From Apostichopus californicus (lineage: Eukaryota > Echinodermata > Holothuroidea > Aspidochirotida > Stichopodidae): DNA of 31,134 bases. The DNA is taken from assembly GCA_020650975.1 (NCBI GenBank), contig JAIPMN010037475.1:1-31134 (forward strand), written 5' to 3'. The notes under the pieces are model-generated. The model was not told the origin of the DNA, did not search any database, and was given only the letters and a program-made list of their open reading frames with translations. The translations under genes and the position numbers were made by a program. Position 1 is the stretch's first letter; the number at the start of each line of letters is the position of its first letter. Shown in pieces: positions 1 through 22,860 of this stretch.

Positions 1-1655
1 TGCATTTTCACCTGGCCTTAGATGCAATTTGGTGCTCCAAATGAGAATTTTTTCTGCCAAAATGATCTGAGCACCAAGGGCAGAAATGAAAAAGGGGTTT
101 TCTGACTTGTAATGATACTTCCGCCCCCATATTTTTCACCCGGTTCCTACGCCCTTCGTTATACGTAATCTAAGCGGAGCGCCATCATCGGTTGGCAAGG
201 AGCGTCGAAATTTTCGATGAAAGGTACCCTTAGATCGGTAAAATTAACACCCATATAGGCTTTAAATTGCATCTAAACCATTCATGAATGTGTGTAAATT
301 TAGGGAGGGCGGATAGAAGAACTTATATGGTGATGCACAACTGAAGCTTATACGTCACTATTTGGGCGGTGCACCACAATTGGCGCGGCGCGTCGAAATT
401 TAAGCAAAAAGGAAATCCTAGATCAGCAAAAATGACACCTTTGGTAACAATAAATCGCATCTAGACAGTTCTTTCCCCCTAAAAGTATTAGTATATTGTG
501 CATCTGGACCGATCAAGAATATGTTCAGCACCCACTTTGAAATTCTCCCCGCGGTCCCCACTTCTTGGTGCACTTGGCAAATATTGGGGCTGAACATACC
601 TTTACCCCCCTCCCCACTTTTTTCATGGGGGATAAGCCCCTCAAGTCCACCGGTTTCGTCGCCACTGGCACTGAAGTCAAGGAGGGGTGATTTCGAGCAG
701 TAAAGAAATTACATCGGCCTATGCCATTGCATATTGTTGAATGACACGGGGGGGGGGGGTGTCATGTGTCAGTGTATTGAATTTAATTATTGATATACCC
801 AATATGCAAATCTGACTTTCGTAAATCGTTTCTCTGGATTTAGTTATTCAACGCATTCAGTAGAGCAGCAACGTTGAAAATCAATTACTGAAGCTAGCAC
901 TGTAGCACATGCCGCGGACTCATCACATGCAGAATTGAATCGCTAATGTGTTAGCTCCAGGATTCGTAACCTGTGCTGCGAACCATGTGCTAGCTCCAGC
1001 TCCAGCTCCAGCTCCAGTTATTCTGCATGCTATACATGTTACGATCTTAAACACAAATTCGACTTAGATTCGAAACAAATAGGCCTATTTGATAGAGCTG
1101 TTGTGGGGGAATAATTTCGATTAGGGTTGTGCACATTTGTCTGCAAAAAGTGAACTAAGATTTGGGAAAAAGTGGGGGGAAACTGCCCCCTCTTGCCCCC
1201 CCCCCCGTAATCCCGCCCATGGTGCTGTCACTGAGACCTACTCCAATGTAAGGGAATGTGGTCCTCACAAAGACACAACAAAGTTTAGACGTCCAGTGGT
1301 TCATTCGGAGGCAAACTCAGATCATAGATTAGGTCTATATTTAGGTCCAACCAAACCCAATGTTATGCTAGAAAGTACTCTTCAATTGCAAAAAGAGAAC
1401 CCCAACTATCTATCGAGGATGGAGCTTCCCCTCTGATCCCATGCAAATACCCTCCCCCCTTAAATGGAGTGAAAACTGGCGCACAAACAAACGTCTGATG
1501 CCGCTAATCTGACCTAGTTTCGAATGAGGTGTAACAGAAGTGTTAGACACCACCATCGATCCCAGAAAATACACACACAGCTTGCTACCGTCCGTAATTA
1601 GACACTAGTGTACAGTCAATACATGCAGCTACGGTCAATACCCACCACACAGCAG
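1..1655. other. Gene-free stretch with weak direct repeats
   Basis: I recognise no gene. Two diverged direct copies about 188 bp apart share CGTCGAAATTT and the downstream pattern TAGATC, AAAAT, ACACC, CATCTA (around 186-290 and 363-475). CTTAGATGCAATTT near 18-32 is the inverted form of the ATTGCATCTAA pattern. AGCTCC is repeated about five times at ~991-1018. A run of Gs occurs near 749 and a run of Cs near 1196. Open frames here are short and lack coding character. Confidence 0.5.
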
Positions 1656-2126
1656 AGCTCCCAACTGACCCGCATTTCGCGGGTTGATCCCGCATTCTAA
1701 CACCCAAACCCGCTGACCCGCGCAAGCGTCCGAAAAACCCGCATTGTAATTGTCAAGTATACATAAAAAAAATTGCATCAAATTTTTACTTTCTATTTAG
1801 CATAATAGAGTATAAAACCTCCTTTACAGCATCATTTGAACCTCAAATTAGCCTATATTTCTTTTCATTGGGGCGAGCAGCGAACATTTTCATGCCACGG
1901 GAAAGAATGAATTATCACCTACTATTCAATTTATTGATGTTACACACAAAAAACGGCATATTTCTCAGAAAATATTGGGTGACAAAAGCCTTTCTAAGTG
2001 CCACCATTTTACATGTAGGCATCACCAGGATTCCAAAAAAATTCAAAAGGGGAGGGGGACACCCCCTCCCCCAGGACGGCGATTCGTGGCATGGACCCGC
2101 ATTTGCCTTCTCAAGAGTTGGGAGCT
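1656..2126. mobile_element. Non-autonomous DNA-transposon-like element, copy 1
   Basis: This copy is bounded by an 11-bp inverted repeat, AGCTCCCAACT at 1656-1666 and AGTTGGGAGCT at 2116-2126. Inside are clustered CCCGC motifs near the left end and a G-run/C-run palindrome (GGGGGACACCCCC) near 2053. A second copy in the opposite orientation lies at 5243-5742. Small open frames inside, around LGRAANIFMPRERMNYHLL, are shared by both copies but resemble no protein I know. I could not find a clear target-site duplication. Confidence 0.7.
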
Positions 2127-2431
2127 ATGCACAGTGAACATAGCAGCGATGGACATCTCAGGTCCAGATAAATGATAACAAGGTATCACGTTTCATTACT
2201 GTCTGCATTTTGTAGCGACAAGAAAAAAAACGTTACTTGCAAGCAATTGAAAGTTCACTTTTTTCAGAGGGCGGCACGCGGTTTGGGGCGAGTCTTCAAT
2301 GCCTTTAAGGAGCACCTTGAATGATTGCAATGAAGGCTCTCAAGTGCGTATACAAGTACCTTGTCTTCTTACAGAGCCATCTGTGCTAGGTTTCCAAAAT
2401 GCCTAAAGTACGAGTACAAACCAGGTGGGCG

Positions 2432-2812
2432 CAGTGGCGGAGCGTCCATACAGTCAGGGGGCGGATGCCCCCCCCCCCTGACGGACTCAAATGGACTGCT
2501 GGCGCCCTTTTCAGCTCTTTACCACTTTTTACTTATTCGCGATTATTAACTTTTTCATTGCGCTCTCATCTACCTATTGACATTTGTCACATTTTGTTGG
2601 TGTAATTTGGCGATGACACCTATTTATTCTTCGTTTATCTGCACATTAGCCAGGCCCGGAAAGGGTCATTTCCGTCGATCTAGGGAGTATCTTTACTCAA
2701 AAGATTTCTGTACGCTACGCGCCAACCTCCGGTGGCGCTCCGCTTAGATAGTGTCAAGGCGCCCCTACAGACCATTCTCGCCCCTTCTGACCAATACCCC
2801 TAGCTCCGCCAC
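2432..2812. mobile_element. hAT-like non-autonomous element
   Basis: The left end reads CAGTGGCGGAGC (2432-2443) and the right end has GCTCCGCC (2803-2810), so the ends are inverted repeats. ACCAGGTGGGCG occurs directly before the element (2420-2431) and again at its right end (2811-2822). This fits a target-site duplication of at least 8 bp, although the exact right boundary is ambiguous. The CAGTGGCGG terminus is typical of hAT elements. A C-run palindrome lies near 2456-2480. There is no transposase. Confidence 0.6.
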
Positions 2813-2899
2813 CAGGTGGGCGGCTGAGTGTGCGAGTACAGGAAGTTATCATTAGCTACGAATAAAAGTACGGACTATACATAGGTTTGATAATCAGAT

Positions 2900-3360
2900 T
2901 ATTTGACGTCAGTTTTTATTCAGTAACTACGGAAGCGTAGAAGGGACATTGCATTGACGACAATTTTCTGAATTTTGTTATTTTGTCGAGATGATAGTAA
3001 GTGTGCAACTCGTCAATTTGCAGACAATTGCTGCATTGACGAGATCCGTTAACTCGTCAAAACGTCAATTTTCTGAATTTTGTCAACTTGTCGAGATGGT
3101 AGTAAGTGTGCAACTCGTCAATTTGCAGAAAATTGATGCATTGACGAGATCCGTTATCTCGTCAAAACGTCAATTTTCTGAATTTTGTCACGTTACCATC
3201 TCGTCAACTCGTCAATTTGCAAATAATTGTCGTTTTGTCAAGTTGGTAACTCGTCAATGCAATGTCCCTTCTACGCTTCCGTAAGTAACACATATCAATT
3301 TCTCTCTGACAGTCACGACATTTTCCGAAATACACGTCACGTCTCGTTTCGTCAAAGTGG
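2900..3360 (-). pseudogene. Duplicated, diverged 3' end of the fucosyltransferase, split by a MITE
   Basis: Taking out the 356-bp insert at 2928-3283 and one 6-bp target repeat, the remaining ~100 bp (2900-2927 joined to 3290-3360) is homologous to the end of the adjacent fucosyltransferase gene. On the minus strand it encodes DVYFGKCRDCQREID, against DVYFAGCRDCQKEID in the main copy, followed by the same TTTTTATTCAGT stretch seen on the plus strand. Homology stops near 3360, beside a T-rich run. It is probably the remnant of a tandem paralogue or a local 3' duplication. It cannot be functional on its own. Confidence 0.75.
2928..3283. mobile_element. 356-bp MITE with perfect 33-bp terminal inverted repeats and 6-bp target duplication
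   Basis: The left end, 2928-2960 (starting TACGGAAGCGTAGAAGGG), and the right end, 3251-3283, are perfect reverse complements over 33 bp. AGTAAC flanks both sides (2922-2927 and 3284-3289) as a 6-bp target-site duplication. The interior is a 105-bp tandem repeat, starting near 2957 and 3062 with a partial third copy near 3167, rich in CGTCAA/TTGACG. There is no transposase, so the element is non-autonomous. A 6-bp duplication would fit IS3EU-like superfamilies, but the family is not established. Confidence 0.9.
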
Positions 3361-3396
3361 ATTTTTATAATTTTTTTTTTTTATCTGAAGTCAATT

Positions 3397-3402
3397 TTTA
3401 TT
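3397..3402 (-). terminator. Poly(A) signal AATAAA overlapping the fucosyltransferase stop codon
   Basis: On the minus strand the last codons read ACT GAA TAA AAA, so the TAA stop lies inside an AATAAA hexamer. The duplicated gene tail has the same hexamer at 2916-2921, so it belongs to the ancestral 3' end. The 3' UTR would be very short. Confidence 0.5.
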
Positions 3403-4597
3403 CAGTAAAAAAATCTATTTCTTTCTGACAGTCACGACAGCCTGCGAAATAAACGTCACTCGTTACGTCAAACTGGAACCTCTTACCAGCTCTAGCTTGT
3501 TTCACCGTATCTGACATTCTGCATATTGAGTTGCAATGGTGGATTCGGTCCTCCGGATTTCTCCATTTGGTTACGTAACCTAATCTCCTCCAGTAGTGAT
3601 ATTCATTGTATTCGATCTCGCTAGAACCAACTTTAGTAATGAAACCTGCAAGTTCCTCTAAGGATGAAAAATCTTGCATAAATATATACGATTTTGGTGG
3701 CGCTATTCTATCATATTCTTCTCGAGTTGCTCCGTAAACCACTGGTACTTGTTTATATTTCAGTAAAGAGTCCCAAAATTTCTCCGTTATGTACTCAGAG
3801 CAACAACTATTTTCCAGAATGAGAGCGAATTTATGTTCCGTCACCGCTTCCGTGTATTCTTCACCGTTAAAGCGACCATCGCCACAAGTACCGTACATAG
3901 TGATATTAATATGTTCCTTTAATACATATGCAAAGTCCCTTCTTTTATAATGCCTCGGCGACAGAGGGCAATGCGAACTGGACCATCGGATGAGTTTACT
4001 CTTCTTAGAGTACCAGTTCACGGAGCCGTATTGTTGTGTGGCGTACTTTGTATAAAATCAGTAAGGGGTTGGAAAGTCAGATCTGCTGTGGTAAGTAAAC
4101 GATAAATTGTACACCATTTTCATACCGCGCGGTGGTCGGACGGCTATGCATGTTAATGGGGACTCGCTTGTACCCAGTACCCACAGTTGTGACGGACTTC
4201 TCTCTATGTGGTACCGCCGCCAGTCTTCCAATGTCATCCAACGCTGTGCTCCAATGGTGAATATCACGGCGTCAGCGTCCTTTATGCCACGAGTATCATT
4301 TATTACGTAATACGGGTCGCCATTACAGTCACAATGTTCTGGAAATCTGTGATGACTAAATCTGCCATATCCTATAATAATCACGTTGTAGAGGTCCTTA
4401 TCACTAGTTGGCTGTACGACAGTCTGGTCAGCAATCGCAGCATTCGACCTAATATCATCGACAATCTGCCAGACACTTCGTGATTTTACGAAACTATCGC
4501 TACTTAGAACAGGTATTAATACAGCTTTGTATATCCATCGTACGCACAAGATGGCGTACAAACTACAGATTAAGACTATAAATTTATAAGAAGCCAT
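3398..4597 (-). pseudogene. Alpha-1,3-fucosyltransferase-like gene (GT10) with an in-frame stop
   Basis: GT10 enzymes move fucose from GDP-fucose to N-acetylglucosamine-type acceptors in the Golgi. A single open frame runs from the ATG at 4597 to the TAA at 3398-3400, 399 codons including one internal TGA at 4058-4060. An N-terminal signal anchor covers residues ~5-27 (FIVLICSLYAILCVRWIYK), as in type II Golgi transferases. SFTYHSRSDFPTPY precedes the stop. After it come KSKLIRWSSSHC and the GT10 donor-site signature FALILENSCCSEYITEKFW, and the C-terminus has CRDCQKE. NDT, NLS and NIT are possible glycosylation sites. The TGA falls where the family has the Gly of PYG, so one G-to-T change in a GGA codon explains it. 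The rest is intact, so this is either a recent pseudogene, a null allele or a sequence error. It has no introns. Confidence 0.85.
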
Positions 4598-5242
4598 ATC
4601 CGGTCAAATCATGAACGTAAATGACAAATATAAACTGCTCTTAATAGTTCCTCACGTAATATCTCTACAGACGAAATACCTTTCTGGTATTCCCATTTAA
4701 ACTGTTATATCAGATCAATATCTCTGTCAAAATTCCCTTTTATAGGCTATGTACTGTAATAATAATGATAGAGTTTAAAGGTCAAAACCCTCCGCCTTCC
4801 GTTCATGTCATTTTATTCGATGGAAGGAAAGAAACTAATTCATTAAGTCAACATAACTCCAGTGAAAAGTAAAGATAATCTTTCCAGCATACAACCAATT
4901 CAACTTTAACAAATTTCCAAATTGAAGATTTCGCAGACGCGGTCAGTCATATCTGTAGATTGAGTGTCTTATGCACTCGCTTTATCCAACTACTTCCTTG
5001 TTGAAAATATTGTCAAGTTTAGAATTGAACGGAATATGGCTACAGTTGAACCAAATTAAGTTGTCCACTATCTTAAAATGATGAACAAAATATGTTGTGA
5101 CACTTATAGTTTAAGGAGGCGAGGAGGGTGGGGCGGGGGGGGGGGTGGGTGGGTGTTAGGATGATATGGTGGACATCTTGATGAAAATGGCAATTCCTCC
5201 CACTTTACATTTAACACCTCAGAGTTCTATGCTAACTTCTTC
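4598..5242. other. Gene-free stretch upstream of the fucosyltransferase
   Basis: This holds the presumed promoter side of the minus-strand fucosyltransferase gene. It is AT-rich with no clear TATA box or known motif. A G-rich run (GGGGCGGGGGGGGGGTGGGTGGG) lies at ~5131-5155. I see no exon-like open frame. Confidence 0.4.
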
Positions 5243-5742
5243 AGCTTCCAGAAAGATGAAAGCTTAAGAAGGGAGTTGCGGCTGGGGGGGGGGGGGTATA
5301 AGGGGGAGGGGGTGCCCCCTCCCCTTTTGAATTTGTTGGAATCCTGGTGATGCCTACATGTAAAATGGTGGCACTTAGAAAGGCTTTTATGAGTTTTGTC
5401 ACTCACAATTTTCTGAGAAATATGCATTTGTTTGTGTGTAACATCAATAAATTGAATAGTAGGTGATAATTCATTCTTTCCCGTGGCATGAAAATGTTCG
5501 CTGCTCGCCCCAATGAAAAGAAATATAGGCTAATTTGAGGTTCAAATGATGCTGTAAAGGAGGTTTTATACTCTATTATGCTAAATGCTAAAGAAATGAT
5601 GGTTGCTAAGTCAAAATTTGATGCAATTTTTTTATGTATACTTGACAATTACAATGCGGGTTTTTCGGACGCTTGCGCGGGTCAGCGGGTTTGGGTGTTA
5701 GAATGCGGGTCCAACCCGCGAATTGCGGGTCAGTTGGGAGCT
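5243..5742. mobile_element. Non-autonomous DNA-transposon-like element, copy 2, inverted
   Basis: This is the reverse-complement counterpart of the element at 1656-2126 and is strongly similar over most of its length. Its right end keeps AGTTGGGAGCT (5732-5742). Its left end is diverged (AGCTTCCAG at 5243) and carries a few extra bases. The same G/C palindrome appears at 5303-5325. Together the two copies flank the fucosyltransferase locus as inverted repeats about 3.1 kb apart. Confidence 0.7.
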
Positions 5743-6119
5743 CTGTTTAAATTGTTTTCTAACCTGTTTCGGGTAGTATAGTTACCACTACATTAAACAT
5801 CAACACCTGTGCCGGAAGCATGTTCCATCAATCGCTGTTCGAATAATCAAACTTAAGGTTGTTTTTGTTGTTGCTATGGAGACAGGGTTGTGTTTTTAAT
5901 AACACACTGTTGTAGGACACTGACCTGTTCACGCAACTGCACTTGAGGGGCAAAAATGTGTGTGTGACATGCGTACGTGGAACGTCCCACATTTGCATTA
6001 CCATTAGACCTTAGTGTAGGATATATCACAAATCCACCGGAGGAACAGGTATCTAATATGAGCAAAAGTTGGTTCTTTTTACAGAACTCAGAGAATCTTC
6101 CTAACTGTACTCATTAAGA

Positions 6120-6560
6120 ATTTTAACAAAACCAAACAAAACCTTGATCTCTAATAACTTAGCACACAAATGTTGCAGAGGAGTCAACTTATGGACAATT
6201 TAGATCGGAATATGCCCAAGAAAATTCAAATAACCAACTTGAAAGAAACTAATACAGGTCACTGGAGGTCAACCTGAGGTCAAAGGTCACCCAAATGCAG
6301 GTCGACTTATTGGATTACAATAGCGTAACTCCTAACCTTGATGGACATTTGGTTCTCAAGTTATTGCAAAATACTAATTGACTTTTGTTGACCTTGGATC
6401 ACATCACTGTTATGTTTGGAAACGAACCCTTACCCCATTCACAACTGATCCACAAATATCAACCATGTCAGCCTCTGTCAGTGGTAGTTTCAAAAGTTAT
6501 TGTAAAAAAAAAACATATTTTGACCCATAATTGACCTTTGGTGACCTTGGATCACATCCC
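6120..6560. repeat. Direct repeat block, copy 1, with AGGTCA half-site cluster
   Basis: This block is homologous to 7075-7510 in the same orientation. Shared segments include ACAAAACCTTG, GGTCAAAGGTCACC, AGCGTAACTCC, TTGACCTTGGATCACAT and CCCTTACCCCATTCACA. Four AGGTCA half-sites at 6256, 6266, 6277 and 6284 give spacings of 4, 5 and 1. The TGACCTTGGAT segment recurs at ~6389, ~6542 and ~6694, so an internal ~153-bp unit is also present. No coding frame is supported. Confidence 0.75.
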
Positions 6561-7074
6561 GGTTATTCTGGTAAATGTACCCCTACTTCATTCACAACTT
6601 GTCCCAACATATCAGCCATGTCAGACTTCGTGACTAGAAGTTGTTGCAAAAATTAGCACAAGTTGGCAGTTTTTTGCATATAAGCAACCTTGAATGACCT
6701 TGGATGACCTGATGGTTTTTATCAACTATGTTCTCCTCGATGATGTGCACTCTGTCCTAAAAGTTTTATTTGCTCCAATGTACACACACAATGTTATTGC
6801 TAAAAGGTTATCAAAACCAACCTTTGCCCCACTCATAACTTGAGAAACTGGTGTCCGATTGACTAAGCGGGATTTGGTTTCCTCTATATAGCACACATAG
6901 CTCTATCTTATATCAAAATATTGACAAACTTTTTTTCTTTGCCCAATATCTCCCAAAATGAACATATTTTTCAAGATTTGACCTTTCGACCTCATAGTAA
7001 GATGTAGTTTGACACACAGCTGATTCAAATAAAGCAACATGACAAGTCTGTACGACCATGCTAACCAAATGTAC

Positions 7075-7510
7075 TTATTAAAACCGAACAAAACCTTGGC
7101 CTCTGATAACTTCGCACAGGAACGTCGCACAGGGGTCAACCCATGGACAATATTGATCAGAAGGTACCTTTGAGATTCGAATATGGCTACGAAAATTCAA
7201 ACAACCAAAGAAACTAATATAGGTCACCAGAGGTCAACCTAAGGTCAAAGGTCACCTAGATGCGGGTTGACTATTGAATTACTATAGCGTAACTCCCAAC
7301 CTTGACGGACATTTTGTTCTCAAGTTACTGCAAAAATACGTTTTTGACCCCTAATTGACCTTGGATCACATGACCGTTATGTTTGGAAACGATCCCTTAC
7401 CCCATTCACAGCTACTCCCAAAATATCAAGCATGTCAAACCCTGTTAATGAGAGTTATTGCCGTTTTTAATATTTTGGTTTTTGGCCTCTAACTGACCTT
7501 TGGTGACCTT
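7075..7510. repeat. Direct repeat block, copy 2, with AGGTCA half-site cluster
   Basis: This is the second copy of the block at 6120-6560, diverged but alignable throughout. It keeps the four AGGTCA half-sites at 7221, 7231, 7242 and 7249 with identical spacings 4, 5 and 1. It contains further TGACCT motifs at ~7356 and ~7502. Confidence 0.75.
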
Positions 7511-7679
7511 CACAGGCACCAAAAACAATATGGCAGATCTATATACCAAGTTTGAGGTTAGTCCAACTTTCCATTGTTGAGTTAGTGTACCCACAGACAC
7601 ACACACGCCACCTGACTACATAGGTTAATTTGATAAAGCAAGGAACCAAAAAGAAGCGGTTATGGTGCCTCTGCCCTCT

Positions 7680-7935
7680 AGCCTGCCATAAGTCCTGACA
7701 TCGACATATGTCGAATTTAATTGACATACCTCAGTTTCTCCTGCTCTGATTGGATGAAATCGACATATGCAGAAGAAATTGACGTATGTCGAATTTAATT
7801 TGACGCTTGTCAGCTTTAGGTCTTTTTAATCCATGACCATTGTCACATGCCATTATCTGGTGCTCTGATTGGAAAAGGACTGACATATGTGAAAAAAAAA
7901 TAAATAAATTTACATATGTTGACACAGTAGACGGC
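7680..7935. repeat. Short degenerate repeat with GACATATG and GCTCTGATTGG motifs
   Basis: GACATATG-type motifs recur about every 40-100 bp, and TGCTCTGATTGG occurs twice (near 7742 and 7860). Each is followed by a GACATATG motif, so a ~118-bp unit is present about twice. The function is unknown. TGATTGG is an inverted CCAAT box, probably by chance. Confidence 0.45.
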
Positions 7936-9380
7936 GGCATAAACGATTGTCCAGATCAGCTTGTAACCCCAATATTAACAATGAGATATACACACAAAAA
8001 ACAACAGCCAACTAATTGATGTTATTTATTTAAATACACACAAAAAAATGCACAATTTTATTTTTGTCCATTTTAAAATTTGACAGAAAAAATACATTTG
8101 AATTTATGACATGGGTTTACTTTCCATATTTTCTTTGACATTGTTGAAAAAAAAGAAGGGGAAAAGACAACATATTACATACAGAAAGAACGTTGCAACA
8201 TGGTGGTTTCCATGCAACGTCAAATATGAAACAAACAGGTAACAAACAACAAGGTCACTCGCCAAGTCAAGATCAGCCGCAATTAATAAACGTTCATGAC
8301 TGGAATCACTGACTGAACTTTTTGGCAGAAAAATTCACAATTTCAGAAGATATTCGGACACTTTTAGTGACATGACTTGGTTAAACATTGCAAAGCATGG
8401 TCTGATTAGAAACACCATAAATATTGTTTTACTCCTCAACATAGTTACTCCTATTATTGTTTTATAGTATAAAAACAATCGAAGAAACAAAACTCTTCAT
8501 AGATCCAGCAAACACCCTTTGTTCTCCCAGATGAGGCATTATTTACCGTTCTCCTTGACATCAATGGATGCAAGATTTTCATCGCACTGTACGTTCCCTT
8601 TCACTATATGACGCAAATAAAATGATGCTTGGCCTAAGTTAAAGCTAGGTCAGAGTGATGCTTGCAGCCCTGTGAACTTTGAACATTCAAAATGAACATT
8701 TCTATTTGCTTAAACATGACTAAAGGCATGTTGATTTTGATATGGAAAGGGACCAGAGAAGGCTGTAAAAGCAGTACAATTTGCAATTTCTATCAACTAA
8801 TATCAAGTATCAGGTATTTTGGTGGTGCATTGTGGGTACTTGGATTGGTTATCCTACATACAATACAATGTTGTTATTTTTTTGTGGTAATTACTGAATG
8901 AGAGATCTTGTGAACCATATCTCAAACTAACTGTTTTTAGCACTTAAAACTTTTCAAGGTTTTAAGTTTCATGTTTTCAAAGACATGTTTTTGTTTTCTT
9001 CTCATTCAGGTAAACTGAACAAGTCGGAACCTTGATTCGTTCATTCTGCTTCTCTGCGTGATAGTCATCTGGTAGGTCGGCATGGCAGTGAGTGCTTTAA
9101 CATGATTGTGTCACGTTTCAACTCATGTGTACAAATTGTTACTACCTTTAGTTTGTTGTTGTGAATCAGTTTTATGGTCAAGTTTTCTGTTCCATTGGAG
9201 AACATCTCTTTCTTATTTCTGATATCTCCAAATAATCAACACTTACAACTGCTTCTCCACCTCATCCCCCTCCATTCCCCCCGTTACACCCCCCCCGTTA
9301 CCCCCCCGGGACCTCAAACAAAGAGACGAAAATATATAATTATATACAAAAGTTCCAGATTTGACACTCTTCTCAAAGTT
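7936..9380. other. Downstream flank and probable 3' UTR of MCM7
   Basis: The MCM7 3' UTR must begin at 9380 and run leftwards, but no well-placed AATAAA (TTTATT on this strand) occurs close to the stop. The first candidates are near 8020-8062, too far to be trusted. C-rich runs lie at 9267-9309. I see no other gene. Confidence 0.35.
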
Positions 9381-22653
<13,273 letters not shown>

Positions 22654-22860
22654 TTTCAATGAAATTTTGCCAAACTTTTGATATTCAACAAACACACACA
22701 CAACTAACACAACCAACTCTGATCTCTTTGGCGAGTCACAACGCTGTCTGTATAGGCTGTTAGAATTGAAAACTATTGTGTACATCTACACTGTACAAAA
22801 CTAGCGCGAAATTGTACCATGTGACTAAAGTTATCGCGGGATTCGTTGTTATGTACTACT
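22654..22860 (-). promoter_or_regulatory. Probable MCM7 5' region with E2F-type site
   Basis: The 200 bp upstream of the MCM7 ATG contains GCGCGAAA at 22804-22811, which reads TTTCGCGC on the gene strand and is a perfect match to the E2F consensus TTTSSCGC. A second GC-rich motif, TCGCGGGA, lies near 22834-22841. MCM genes are classic E2F targets in animals, so cell-cycle control is a reasonable inference. No TATA box is evident and the transcription start cannot be fixed. Confidence 0.45.

Noticed and set aside
1137..1436. 99-residue open frame
   Set aside because: It has a non-ATG start, no recognisable domain or splice sites, and is preceded by repeat-like DNA.
1868..2137. Open frame LGRAANIFMPRERMNYHLL shared with 5403-5648
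   Set aside because: Both lie in copies of one non-autonomous element, so shared sequence reflects repeat ancestry rather than selection on protein.
2991..3284. 97-residue open frame
   Set aside because: It lies wholly inside the MITE and follows its 105-bp tandem units, which are divisible by three.
5874..6065. 63-residue minus-strand open frame
   Set aside because: It is short, with no known domain and no signals around it; probably chance or a decayed repeat.
6120..7510. Long terminal repeats of a retrotransposon
   Set aside because: The two direct copies lack TG...CA ends, a primer-binding site and any coding sequence between them; a local duplication fits better.
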